Shown here piece by piece: positions 1 to 7,194 of a stretch of DNA of 10,986 nt (its first letter is position 1; every line of letters starts with the position of its first letter). Source of the DNA: Bacteroidota bacterium (GTDB lineage Bacteria > Bacteroidota > Rhodothermia > Rhodothermales > UBA10348); the NCBI GenBank assembly GCA_024640835.1, contig JAHEEH010000026.1, positions 1-10,986 on the forward strand, written 5' to 3'. The translations under genes were made by a program, and so were the position numbers. The notes beneath the pieces were generated by a model. That model was not told the origin of the DNA. It ran no database searches and saw only the letters and a program-made list of their open reading frames with translations.

Positions 1-198
1 CTCCCGGATTCCGGCACGCATGGCCTGGAATCGGAAATCGGGGCCGGCATCGACGAGCAGCGCCACCCCGCCGGCGCGCACCATGCACGAGCATCTGAGC
101 CGGCGATCCCTCGGGTCGGGTGACGTGCACACGCGGCATCCGCAGCCGATGACGGGAACACCCGTGGAGGTACCTGTGCCGAGCAGCGTCGCCCTCAC
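1..198 (-). CDS. MBL-fold metallohydrolase, PhnP/RNase Z-like (partial, C-terminus off the left edge)
   Basis: Only the first 66 codons are in the window, read from GTG at 198. The protein opens with a first beta-strand and then GTGTSTGVPVIGCGC (residues 7-21), the glycine-rich start of metallo-beta-lactamase-fold hydrolases related to PhnP and RNase Z. A C-x2-C pair follows, then DPRDRRLR (28-35) and a strand ending LLVDAGPDFR (47-56), which is also typical of this family. The HxHxDH metal-binding motif would lie further on and cannot be checked. Members are zinc or manganese phosphodiesterases, often acting on cyclic phosphates or nucleic acids; the substrate here is unknown. The GTG start is supported by the purine-rich AGGGAGGG just upstream, one of the clearest Shine-Dalgarno sequences in the window. 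The start lies 10 nt after the stop of the 96-residue gene, so the two are probably translated from one mRNA. Confidence 0.8.
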   Translation of the reverse strand, partial: MRATLLGTGTSTGVPVIGCGCRVCTSPDPRDRRLRCSCMVRAGGVALLVDAGPDFRFQAMRAGIRE

Positions 199-208
199 GT
201 CCCTCCCT

Positions 209-499
209 TCAATCGTCATCCTCATCGCCGATTTCCACATCGATCCCGCGCGCCCATGCGTCCTCGAGCGCCCTCCGCGCCGCCGGCCTGATGAACACGG
301 TGTCCACCGGCAGGCTCCGCAGCGCTTCCGCCAGGATGGCCAGGTGGACCTCCGGCGGGTGGTTCTTGTTCAGCATGAGCAGCTCTTCATCATTCCGTGT
401 ACAGGTACCGCCCCGGAAGCTGCCCCGCTCCCGTCTCACGATCACGCCCAGCGCCCGCGCCGCGTCCTCCAGTTCGCGCACTACCTGCTGCGTCTTCAT
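209..499 (-). CDS. Conserved-looking small protein of unknown function (96 aa)
   Basis: I do not recognise a named family with certainty. The protein is 96 residues and probably cytosolic, with no signal peptide or membrane segment. It starts with an amphipathic helix rich in E and R (residues 1-24). A central segment RGSFRGGTCTRNDEELLMLNK (from 25 to 45) looks like a beta-hairpin. A second helix containing HLAILAEALRSLP (52-64) and a C-terminal helix (73-84) follow, and the end is very acidic (GDEDDD). The ATG at 499 is the only reasonable start because an in-frame TGA lies a few codons upstream. It sits between the outer-membrane-type gene (54 nt upstream) and the MBL-fold hydrolase gene (10 nt downstream). 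The tight coupling to the hydrolase suggests a functional link, but that is inference. Even composition and proper spacing from its neighbours argue for a real gene. Confidence 0.72.
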   Translation of the reverse strand: MKTQQVVRELEDAARALGVIVRRERGSFRGGTCTRNDEELLMLNKNHPPEVHLAILAEALRSLPVDTVFIRPAARRALEDAWARGIDVEIGDEDDD

Positions 500-553
500 G
501 CCGGATTCGGATCGTTCAATTCGGGTTCAATGTACGGACCGCCGCACGCCCGG

Positions 554-1297
554 CTACCAGCTGAAACCCAGCCGGACCGCATGCTCGTGACCGGTGTAGT
601 TGAACCTCCCCGCACCCGCCACCGCCACCGCCTCCGGACCGCCGACGCGCCACCGCTTCCACGAGAAACCGTAGCCCACGGACAGCCCCACGGGACCGAC
701 GAGCGGTCCCGTGTTGACCCATAGTCCGGCATCGATCCCCCAGGTGAAGCCGACCGACCCGCCGAACGAGCGCGTGGCCAGACCGATGGACGGCGTTGCC
801 CGCGCCTCCGCGATCCACCGCCGACGGATCGAACGCGCTCCTATGCCGGTGCCGAGGCCGAGCGTCTGGTATTCGAAGAGCGACAACGTGACGTCGTCGC
901 GGGTCTGCTCTATCCGTCTCCAGGTCGTGGTGATCGCGATCGGCACCAGCGCCTCGATGCCGTTCCGTACGGGCGGGCCGAACAGGCGCAGATCGTTGTA
1001 CACGAGGACCGTCGCGTCCACCAGGGAGAGGCTCGACGGCGCGCCGTCGAGTATCGCCCGATCCGTGGCCCGCATGAGCACGACGGACATGCCGGGCTGC
1101 GTGAAGGCGATGGTCGGGGCCACACCGGAAACCTCGAACCAGGACGGGATCTCCGGGTCGTCGGGACCAAAGTGAACGACGGCCACTCCTGCCGACACCG
1201 CGGCGTCCGGGGGCCGGCTCCACGGCCCCGGCTGGGCAACCGACGACGTCGACGCGCCGAGGATCACCAGGCCGACAAGTGTGCTTCGAATGGGCAT
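554..1297 (-). CDS. Exported beta-barrel-like outer membrane protein, uncharacterised (247 aa)
   Basis: The first 21 residues form a signal peptide: a short basic n-region (MPIR), a hydrophobic core (TLVGLVILG) and an AxA-like site SVA before Gln22. The mature part alternates short hydrophobic beta-strands with turns, for example 88-100, 115-124, 145-153, 179-187 and 201-212, and ends in GFSW with a terminal aromatic residue, the usual C-terminal signal for outer membrane barrels. At about 225 mature residues it could make an 8- to 10-strand barrel. No catalytic motif is visible. The ATG at 1297 was chosen because it places the signal peptide at the N-terminus. The frame stays open upstream into the RNase gene, but that extension is low-complexity Arg/Pro-rich shadow. 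The start lies 19 nt after the RNase stop, so co-transcription is likely. The role is unknown. Confidence 0.78.
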   Translation of the reverse strand: MPIRSTLVGLVILGASTSSVAQPGPWSRPPDAAVSAGVAVVHFGPDDPEIPSWFEVSGVAPTIAFTQPGMSVVLMRATDRAILDGAPSSLSLVDATVLVYNDLRLFGPPVRNGIEALVPIAITTTWRRIEQTRDDVTLSLFEYQTLGLGTGIGARSIRRRWIAEARATPSIGLATRSFGGSVGFTWGIDAGLWVNTGPLVGPVGLSVGYGFSWKRWRVGGPEAVAVAGAGRFNYTGHEHAVRLGFSW

Positions 1298-1316
1298 CGG
1301 ACCGGGCGGCGGGGTC

Positions 1317-3773
1317 TCAGTCGTCTCCCCCGCCGGGAGTGGAATCACTGCTTCCCGAGGGGTCCTTGCCGTCTCCGGAAGTGCCTCGTCTGGAGCGTCC
1401 GCGCCCTCCCCGGCTGCCACGGCGCCGGCCGGACCGACGCGGGGTCTCCGTCTCGGGCTTCGGATGGTCACCCGACGGACCCTCCTGAGCCTCGACCTCC
1501 TTCGGAGTGGATCCCGATCCGCCTCCGCGAGAACGGCCTCCTCCCGATCCGCCGGACCGGCGAGGAGTCTTCGACCGCGATCGGCCGGCCTCCGGGTCGC
1601 CCTTCTGGGACGTATCCCCACGGGAGCTTCGATCGGATCCCTCGCCCTTCGGCGCCGAATCCCCACGGGACGATCCGCGCCGACGACTGTCCTCCCGCCC
1701 CCCGGAGCCCTTCTCGTTCGACGGGCGTGCCTGGGAGCGCCGCTCGTCGGGGCGCGCATCCGAGCCCCGTTCCTGCGCCGACCTCCCCGAATCACCCCTG
1801 GCCTCGTCACGGCGACCGCCTCGACCTCCCCCGCCGGAGCGCCGCTGTCCGCGGGACCGGGAAGGCTCGCGCTCCCCCGAACCCGCGGAAGGGGCGGTCC
1901 CGGAATCGCCGGCCACCGCCTCGGACTTCGGCAGGACCGTGAGATCGTTTCCGGACTTTCGGTCCAGGAACCGGTACGCGAGGGGGTCCATGGTGGGGAC
2001 CGATTCGATCCTGACCCGCTGCATGAACCGGATGAACCAGCGGGTGGTCTGACCCGGAACCCGGCGGTTGAGGAACGCCGCCACGAAGGGGTGCACCTGG
2101 AGACGTACCTCTTCCTTTCTCCCGGATCCCCGGTAGGCCCGAATCCACTCGTCGAGCGCGTGGATGAGCTCATCGGGGGTCAGCGTGCTCCCCGTCCCAG
2201 CAGAGCGAACCGGCCGGGGCGGCTCGGGCCGCGCCGATGGCACCTGCCGCGGCGGCTCCACCTCGGCGGGCACCCCCTCGCCGTTCGTTCCGCCCTGGGA
2301 ATCCGCGAACGTGGTGGTGATGCTGGGTCTCAGACGCTGCCGCGTGATCTGGATCAGGCCGAAGTCGCTCATCGGCAGGAGCTTGGTGACCGCGCGATCC
2401 CTGCGGAATTCCCGCTTGAGCTCCTCGAGCACCTTCCTACGGGAACGTTCGTCGCGCATGTCGATGAAGTCGACGACGATGATCCCTCCGAGGTCGCGGA
2501 TCCGGATCTGCCGGGCGATGATCCGCGCCGCCTCGAGATTCACCTTCAGCGAGCTGTCCTCCTGCGACATCCCCTTCCCGGCCCGGCCCGAGTTCACGTC
2601 GATGACGTGCATGGCCTCCGTCTGCTCGAAGAACAGGTAGCCGCCCGAAGGCATGTTGACGCGTTTCTCGAAGGCTTCGGCCACCTTCTTGTCGATGCCT
2701 GCCGTCCGAAAGACGGGCTCCTGCGATTCGTGAAGCTTTACGGCGCCGACCATGTCCGGCGCCACGGCCTGTACGTAGCTCTTCACGTTCTTGAACAATC
2801 TGGGGCTGTCGATGAGGATCCTCTCGTAGTTGTCGGAAAACAGGTCCCGGATGATCGAGGACACCATGTTCACGTCGTGGTGCACGACCGCGGGGGGTAC
2901 GGGCTTCTCGGCCAGCCGCTTCTCGATCTTGCGCCAGCGGTCGATGAGCAGGCGGAGATCGGTGTCCAGCGTCTTCGCGTTCTGACCGTCCGCGACCGTC
3001 CGGACGATCACTCCGAAGCCCTCGGGGACCAGCATCCTGGCGAGGGCCCGCAGGCGGCGACGCTCCTTGAACGAGGAAATCTTCTTGGAGACCGCCACGT
3101 AGTCGGCCATCGGGACCAGCACGAGGAACCGACCGGCGAGCGAAATGTCGGTCGTGATGCGACTGCCCTTCGCCGCGATGGGCTCCTTGCTGATCTTGAC
3201 CAGGATGGGCTGGTCCTTCCGCAGGAGCGCCGAAGGGGGAAGATCCCCGTTGGACCGCGAGGACTTGAACGGCACGGGCGCGGCTTCGGGGGATTCCTTC
3301 TGTCCGCCCGATCCCCGGCGACGCTGGGCCGAGCGACGCCGTCCCCTGGCGCGGGCGTCCGGAAGTGGTCGCGCCTTCTCTTCCTCGACGGACGCATCGC
3401 CCTCCTCCCGGTCCGCGTGCTGGACTCGCCGGCGGTCGTGCTGCGGGCGGCGGCGTTTGCGACCCTTTGCCCTGTGGATCTGCTGCGGCGTGAACTCGCC
3501 GATCCGGGGATTGCTCTCCTGGACGAATCTCAGCCAGTCGGCGAGGTTGTCCGCGAGGTCCGAGTAGTGGAGAAAAGCATCCTGCTTCTGGCCGACATCG
3601 ACGAAAGCGGCCTGGATGCTGGGCATGATGCGGCGGATCCGACCCAGGAAGATGTTGCCGATGGTCCGCTCGTACTCCTCGGTCTCGATGAATAACTCGG
3701 CCAGCGACCCGTTCTCGACAATGGCGATACGGGTTTTCTGACTGTCGGTGTTGATGACGATTTCTTTGGACAT
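1317..3773 (-). CDS. rng: Ribonuclease E/G family endoribonuclease with inserted S1 domain and Arg/Gly/Ser-rich tail
   Basis: This 818-residue protein is a cytosolic single-strand endoribonuclease of the RNase E/G family, used in mRNA decay and rRNA processing. It opens with MSKEIVINTDSQKTRIAIVE, as family members do, which fixes the ATG at 3773. An S1 domain (about 38-225) is split by a basic low-complexity insert (about 96-184). The RNase H-like and DNase I-like parts follow. The metal-binding aspartates are D392 in IDVNSG and D435 in VVDFID, 43 residues apart as in E. coli RNase E (D303, D346). After MSDFGLIQITRQR (468-480) the usual CPxC zinc-link is missing, and I find no Cys anywhere in the protein. 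The small C-terminal domain (about 530-605) is followed by a disordered RG/RS-rich tail (about 616-818). It could be called rne or rng; it lacks E. coli-type degradosome motifs. Confidence 0.93.
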   Translation of the reverse strand: MSKEIVINTDSQKTRIAIVENGSLAELFIETEEYERTIGNIFLGRIRRIMPSIQAAFVDVGQKQDAFLHYSDLADNLADWLRFVQESNPRIGEFTPQQIHRAKGRKRRRPQHDRRRVQHADREEGDASVEEEKARPLPDARARGRRRSAQRRRGSGGQKESPEAAPVPFKSSRSNGDLPPSALLRKDQPILVKISKEPIAAKGSRITTDISLAGRFLVLVPMADYVAVSKKISSFKERRRLRALARMLVPEGFGVIVRTVADGQNAKTLDTDLRLLIDRWRKIEKRLAEKPVPPAVVHHDVNMVSSIIRDLFSDNYERILIDSPRLFKNVKSYVQAVAPDMVGAVKLHESQEPVFRTAGIDKKVAEAFEKRVNMPSGGYLFFEQTEAMHVIDVNSGRAGKGMSQEDSSLKVNLEAARIIARQIRIRDLGGIIVVDFIDMRDERSRRKVLEELKREFRRDRAVTKLLPMSDFGLIQITRQRLRPSITTTFADSQGGTNGEGVPAEVEPPRQVPSARPEPPRPVRSAGTGSTLTPDELIHALDEWIRAYRGSGRKEEVRLQVHPFVAAFLNRRVPGQTTRWFIRFMQRVRIESVPTMDPLAYRFLDRKSGNDLTVLPKSEAVAGDSGTAPSAGSGEREPSRSRGQRRSGGGGRGGRRDEARGDSGRSAQERGSDARPDERRSQARPSNEKGSGGREDSRRRGSSRGDSAPKGEGSDRSSRGDTSQKGDPEAGRSRSKTPRRSGGSGGGRSRGGGSGSTPKEVEAQEGPSGDHPKPETETPRRSGRRRGSRGGRGRSRRGTSGDGKDPSGSSDSTPGGGDD

Positions 3774-3939
3774 GGAGTGGCAGTAGCGGCACGGAGTCTT
3801 CCGTCGACCCTGGCCGGCCGTGTGCGGCTCGCGGTCGGTCCGATGACCGGACCGGGCGGGCTGCACAGATCTGGGCCGAGCTCGGCAACCGCCCTGGCCG
3901 CGAATCGCTTCGCGATGGGCCGGCGGCGCGGGAGAACGA

Positions 3940-3961
3940 GAATCCGTCGGATTCGAATCCG
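3940..3961. repeat. Triple alternating 7-mer (GAATCCG / CGGATTC / GAATCCG) containing a 14-bp palindrome
   Basis: GAATCCG at 3940-3946 is followed after one base by its reverse complement CGGATTC (3948-3954), and directly by GAATCCG again (3955-3961). The last two copies form the perfect palindrome CGGATTCGAATCCG. Either pairing could make a small hairpin, or a dimeric protein could bind. It lies about 170-190 nt upstream of the rng start and about 550 nt upstream of sdhC. Its function is unknown. It is seen directly in the sequence, but short palindromes also occur by chance in GC-rich DNA. Confidence 0.5.
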
Positions 3962-4073
3962 TGCGCTGAAGGGATGGGATGGTCCGGCCGGTCGGGTCGC
4001 GACCGCGGGGGTAGGCGACGTGCCCTTCGGCTTCGGACGGCCGGATCGGGGGTCCGCGTCCACGAGGGACCAG

Positions 4074-4087
4074 ACTCCGATCGGAGT
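4074..4087. promoter_or_regulatory. Perfect 14-bp palindrome ACTCCGATCGGAGT, possible operator
   Basis: A full two-fold symmetric 14-mer lies in the middle of the divergent rng-sdhC region. Its size and symmetry suit a dimeric helix-turn-helix regulator, but no such regulator is encoded in the window and no second copy was noticed. The operator role is inference only. Confidence 0.3.
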
Positions 4088-4151
4088 GGACAATGGGTGG
4101 CGTCGGGACCGGAAAAGCCCCACCCCGTGCACGATGGCCGACAGCAGGCGG

Positions 4152-4170
4152 CCGATCCAGCTCGGATCGG
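4152..4170. repeat. Inverted repeat with 7-bp arms and 5-nt loop
   Basis: CCGATCC (4152-4158) and GGATCGG (4164-4170) are exact reverse complements flanking AGCTC, giving a GC-rich hairpin in either transcript direction. It is not followed by a T-run on either strand, so it does not look like a standard terminator. It shares the GATCGG core with the palindrome at 4074-4087, which hints at related binding sites; this is inference. Confidence 0.35.
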
Positions 4171-4507
4171 TCCCTCCATGGTCGACGGACGCCTTGGTGC
4201 GGTACGGGATCATCAATAGTGCACCCGGTCGGGGTGCCGGGGAGTCCGGTCTGAATCTCAAGTCCGGTCGGAACGGGGCCCGGAGTAACGGGTCCGGCAC
4301 CGATGCGTCCGGTTAATCCGCTACCGGGGCGAAATGATCCCGTGCCCGTGGTGCAGGAATTCACCCGACCTGCACACCTGCCGGATTCCGCCTGAAAGAG
4401 TGAACGTTACTTTTCGTGGGCCCGGAAGCGGTTCCGTGTCACTGCACGAAACCGCACGGACCCTCACGAAGGGAATTCACCCCGACGCAAAGCCCGAACG
4501 CAGCGCC

Positions 4508-5194
4508 ATGCTGACCAAACTGTACCACAGTCCGGTCGGGAAGAAAGTGGTGACCGGCATCACCGGTATCGCACTGACCCTGTTCGTCCTCGTGCACATG
4601 ACCGGCAACCTCGCCTTCTTCGCGGACGAGACCGGTGAGGCGTACAACCGGTACTCCCACTTCCTGACCCACCAACTGGGCCTCCTCTTTTATGCAATCG
4701 AGATCGTGCTGCTGCTGATCTTCCTGCTGCATCTCTCGATTGGTGTCAACATCTGGCTCGGAAAGCGCCGGGCGAGACCGCGCCCGTACGACACGTACCG
4801 CACGGCCGGCGGCCCGAGCCGCCAGACCGTGAGTTCCCGGAGCATGGTCCTGACGGGGGTCATCGTGCTGGCCTTCACCGTCTGGCACCTGGTCTCCTTC
4901 AAGTACGGCACGTATTACGACTCGCCCCCGTACGACGGGGTCGGGGTCATCCGTGATATCGCCCTCCTGGTCCGTGAGAGGTTCGCGACCCCGCTGTACG
5001 GGATCGGGTACCCGGCCGTCATGCTCCTGCTGGCGGTCCACCTCCGCCACGGCGTGTGGAGTGCGTTCCAGTCGCTCGGCGCCGTTCGGCCAGCCGCCAC
5101 GCCGGCCGTATACGGAGCCGGTACCCTGGTCGGTATCGCGATCGGGATCGGATTCCTGGTGCTCCCGCTGGCCATCTTCTTCCAGTTTGTCTGA
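4508..5194 (+). CDS. sdhC: Succinate dehydrogenase/fumarate reductase cytochrome b subunit, b558 family
   Basis: This is the membrane anchor of complex II. It carries electrons from the iron-sulfur subunit through haem b to the quinone pool. The 228-residue protein has five hydrophobic segments, at about 17-37, 58-82, 112-132, 163-184 and 204-228, as in the single-subunit di-haem type found in Bacillus, Wolinella and Bacteroidota. Likely haem ligands are H30 (VHMTGN), H75 (LLHLSIG), H127 (VWHLVSF) and H178 (AVHLRHG), one in each of the first four helices. The ATG at 4508 is preferred over an upstream in-frame ATG (4334), because the family begins with a short cytoplasmic [20 protein letters not shown] and the extension has no family character. 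No sdhD is needed or present. The gene leads sdhCAB and ends 46 nt before sdhA. Confidence 0.94.
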   Translation: MLTKLYHSPVGKKVVTGITGIALTLFVLVHMTGNLAFFADETGEAYNRYSHFLTHQLGLLFYAIEIVLLLIFLLHLSIGVNIWLGKRRARPRPYDTYRTAGGPSRQTVSSRSMVLTGVIVLAFTVWHLVSFKYGTYYDSPPYDGVGVIRDIALLVRERFATPLYGIGYPAVMLLLAVHLRHGVWSAFQSLGAVRPAATPAVYGAGTLVGIAIGIGFLVLPLAIFFQFV

Positions 5195-5240
5195 CGGCCC
5201 CGCGCTTTCCGACGACGCACGCATTCAAGACGTACCCGTC

Positions 5241-7163
5241 ATGGCTCCCGTACTAGACGCCAAGATTCCCGCCGGTCGCCTGCAGGACAAGTGGGACAAC
5301 TACAAGAACTCGATCAAGCTGGTCAATCCGGCCAACAAGCGGAAGCACACGATCCTGGTCGTGGGCACCGGTTTGGCCGGCGGATCGGCGGCCGCCACGC
5401 TGGCCGAGCTCGGCTACAACGTGAAGGCGTTCACGATCCTGGATTCCGCCCGGCGCGCCCACTCCATCGCCGCGCAGGGCGGCATCAACGCCGCCAAGAA
5501 CTACCCCAACGACGGGGACACGATCTGGAGGCTGTTCTACGACACGATCAAGGGTGGAGACTACCGCTCCCGCGAGGCGAACGTCTACCGCCTGGCCCAG
5601 GTCAGCAACAACATCATCGACCAGTGCGTCGCCCAGGGCGTGCCGTTCGCGCGGGAGTACGGGGGCCTGCTGGCGAACCGCTCGTTCGGCGGGGCCCAGG
5701 TCGAGCGGACCTTCTACGCCCGCGGACAGACGGGACAGCAGTTGCTGCTCGGTGCCTACGCGGCCATGAGCCGGCAGGTGGCCAAGGGCAAGATCCAGAT
5801 GCATACGCGGAGCGAGATGCTGGACCTGGTCGTGATCGACGGTCGGGCTCGCGGCATCATCACGCGCAACCTGGTCACCGGTGAGATCGAGCGCCATCTG
5901 GGCGATGCCGTCCTGCTCTGCACGGGCGGATACGGCAACGTCTACTACCTGTCCACGAACGCGAAGAACTGCAACGTCACGGCGGCGTGGCGCGCCTACC
6001 GGCGGGGAGCCTATTTCGGCAATCCCTGCTTCACGCAGATCCACCCGACATGCATCCCGGTTTCCGGAGAGTACCAGTCGAAGCTCACGCTCATGAGCGA
6101 GAGCCTTCGAAATGACGGACGGGTCTGGGTACCCAAGCAGCCCGGCGATTCCCGCAGGCCGACCGAGATCCCCGAAGAGGAACGGGATTACTTCCTGGAA
6201 CGGCGCTACCCGAGCTTCGGCAACCTGGTCCCGCGTGACGTGGCCAGCCGGAACTCGAAGTACGTCTGCGACGAAGGGCGGGGCGTGGGCGAAACGCAGC
6301 TCGCCGTGTACCTGGACTTCGCCGACTCCATCCAGCGGCTGGGACGGAACGTCATCGAGGAGCGCTACGGCAACCTTTTCGAGATGTACGAGCGCATCAC
6401 GGGAGAGAACCCGTACCAGGTCCCGATGCGCATCTACCCCGCCGTCCACTATACGATGGGCGGCCTCTGGGTCGACTACGAGCTCCAGTCCACCATTCCC
6501 GGGCTGTTCGTGCTCGGGGAGGCGAATTTCTCCGACCACGGAGGAAACCGCCTTGGAGCGTCCGCTCTGATGCAGGGTCTCGCCGACGGGTACTTCGTGA
6601 TCCCCTACTCGCTCGGCCACTACATCGCCGGCTCCAGGATCGAGGCGGCATCCACCGCGCACGACGCCTTCGAAGCGGCCGAAAGCGAGGCGCGCGGGCG
6701 CATCCAGAAGCTGCTCACGATCAAGGGCAACCGCACGGTCACCGAGTTCCACCGGGATCTCGGTCGGATCATGTGGGACAACGTCGGCATGTCGAGGACG
6801 GCCGACGGTCTCCGGATCGCCGTCGACGAGATCGCCGCCCTGCGCGACCAGTTCTGGCAGGACGTGTTCGTGCCCGGCGAACCGACGACGTACAACAAGA
6901 ATCTCGAGTTCGCGGGGCGGGTCGCCGACTTCCTGGAACTCGGAGAACTGATGGCCCGGGACGCCCTCATTCGCGAGGAATCCTGCGGCGGGCACTTCCG
7001 CGAGGAATTCCAGAGCGAGGACGGGGAGGCCCTCCGCAACGACAAGGACTTCACGTTCGTCTCGGCGTGGCAGCACAACCCGGACGATATCCGGAAACCC
7101 ACGATGCACAAGGAGCCGCTCGCATTCGAGAACGTCGAGCTCACCACCCGCAGCTACAAGTAG
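5241..7163 (+). CDS. sdhA: Succinate dehydrogenase/fumarate reductase flavoprotein subunit
   Basis: This is the catalytic subunit of complex II; it oxidises succinate to fumarate on covalently bound FAD at the cytoplasmic membrane face. The 640-residue length suits the Bacillus/Bacteroidota type. The FAD-binding Rossmann loop is GTGLAGG (42-48). The expected histidyl-FAD attachment site is H74 in [13 protein letters not shown]. Substrate and catalytic residues by family position are H268 in HPT, R332 in PRDVASR, H403 in [10 protein letters not shown] and R437 in [10 protein letters not shown]. The C-terminal domain ends in TTRSYK. The ATG at 5241 gives a family-like N-terminus; the open frame further upstream overlaps sdhC in another frame and is shadow. 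Shine-Dalgarno pairing is not obvious. sdhB follows after 31 nt. From sequence alone the enzyme could run in the fumarate-reducing direction in anaerobes. Confidence 0.96.
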   Translation: MAPVLDAKIPAGRLQDKWDNYKNSIKLVNPANKRKHTILVVGTGLAGGSAAATLAELGYNVKAFTILDSARRAHSIAAQGGINAAKNYPNDGDTIWRLFYDTIKGGDYRSREANVYRLAQVSNNIIDQCVAQGVPFAREYGGLLANRSFGGAQVERTFYARGQTGQQLLLGAYAAMSRQVAKGKIQMHTRSEMLDLVVIDGRARGIITRNLVTGEIERHLGDAVLLCTGGYGNVYYLSTNAKNCNVTAAWRAYRRGAYFGNPCFTQIHPTCIPVSGEYQSKLTLMSESLRNDGRVWVPKQPGDSRRPTEIPEEERDYFLERRYPSFGNLVPRDVASRNSKYVCDEGRGVGETQLAVYLDFADSIQRLGRNVIEERYGNLFEMYERITGENPYQVPMRIYPAVHYTMGGLWVDYELQSTIPGLFVLGEANFSDHGGNRLGASALMQGLADGYFVIPYSLGHYIAGSRIEAASTAHDAFEAAESEARGRIQKLLTIKGNRTVTEFHRDLGRIMWDNVGMSRTADGLRIAVDEIAALRDQFWQDVFVPGEPTTYNKNLEFAGRVADFLELGELMARDALIREESCGGHFREEFQSEDGEALRNDKDFTFVSAWQHNPDDIRKPTMHKEPLAFENVELTTRSYK

Positions 7164-7194
7164 GACGCCCCGGCGGCACAAGTACCAGGCAGTC

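Larger units (their letters stand above)
3774..4507. other. Gene-free divergent intergenic region (734 nt) between rng and sdhC, rich in short palindromes
   Basis: Several frames are open across this stretch, but their translations are Arg/Pro/Gly-rich, without recognisable domains, and disagree with the family starts of both flanking genes. I therefore see no protein gene. No tRNA fold fits: the TTCGAAT near 3955 lacks the obligatory G53-C61 pair. The region must contain the promoters of both rng and sdhCAB. It holds two perfect 14-bp palindromes (3948-3961, 4074-4087), a 10-bp palindrome (3995-4004), a 7-bp-arm hairpin (4152-4170) and repeats of AGTCCGGT (4243, 4261) with shorter GTCCGG copies (4292, 4307). 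A weak match to the Bacteroidota -7 element TAnnTTTG is TACTTTTC at 4408-4415, without a clear -33 partner. Regulatory function or a structured leader RNA is possible but unproven. Confidence 0.55.

Noticed and set aside
1320..1930. Repetitive tail of the RNase gene as a possible mobile element or tandem repeat
   Set aside because: The repetition is at the level of amino-acid composition (R, G, S), not a fixed DNA unit. I saw no regular period, flanking inverted repeats or target duplication.
1298..2173. Extension of the barrel-protein frame upstream of its signal peptide
   Set aside because: It overlaps the RNase gene in another frame, is low-complexity Arg/Pro/Gly-rich, and would bury the signal peptide in the middle of the protein.
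1281..3695. 804-codon open frame on the plus strand, antisense to the RNase gene
   Set aside because: Its translation is Arg/Pro/Ala/Asp/His-rich with no domain, and it mirrors the codon structure of the RNase gene. Long antisense frames are expected with strongly GC-biased third codon positions.
3940..3970. tRNA-like TTCGAAT sequence in the divergent region
   Set aside because: The pair corresponding to G53-C61 is absent on both strands and no acceptor, D or anticodon arm fits. It is part of a palindrome instead.
3774..4364. N-terminal extension of the RNase to an upstream start near 4364
   Set aside because: The family start MSKEIVINTD fits ATG 3773. The extension is Pro/Arg/Gly-rich with no recognisable domain and covers the divergent regulatory region.
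4334..4507. Upstream start for SdhC adding 58 residues
   Set aside because: The extra residues contain CPWC but have no match to the SdhC family, whose members begin just before the first helix. The stretch is better explained as the sdh leader.
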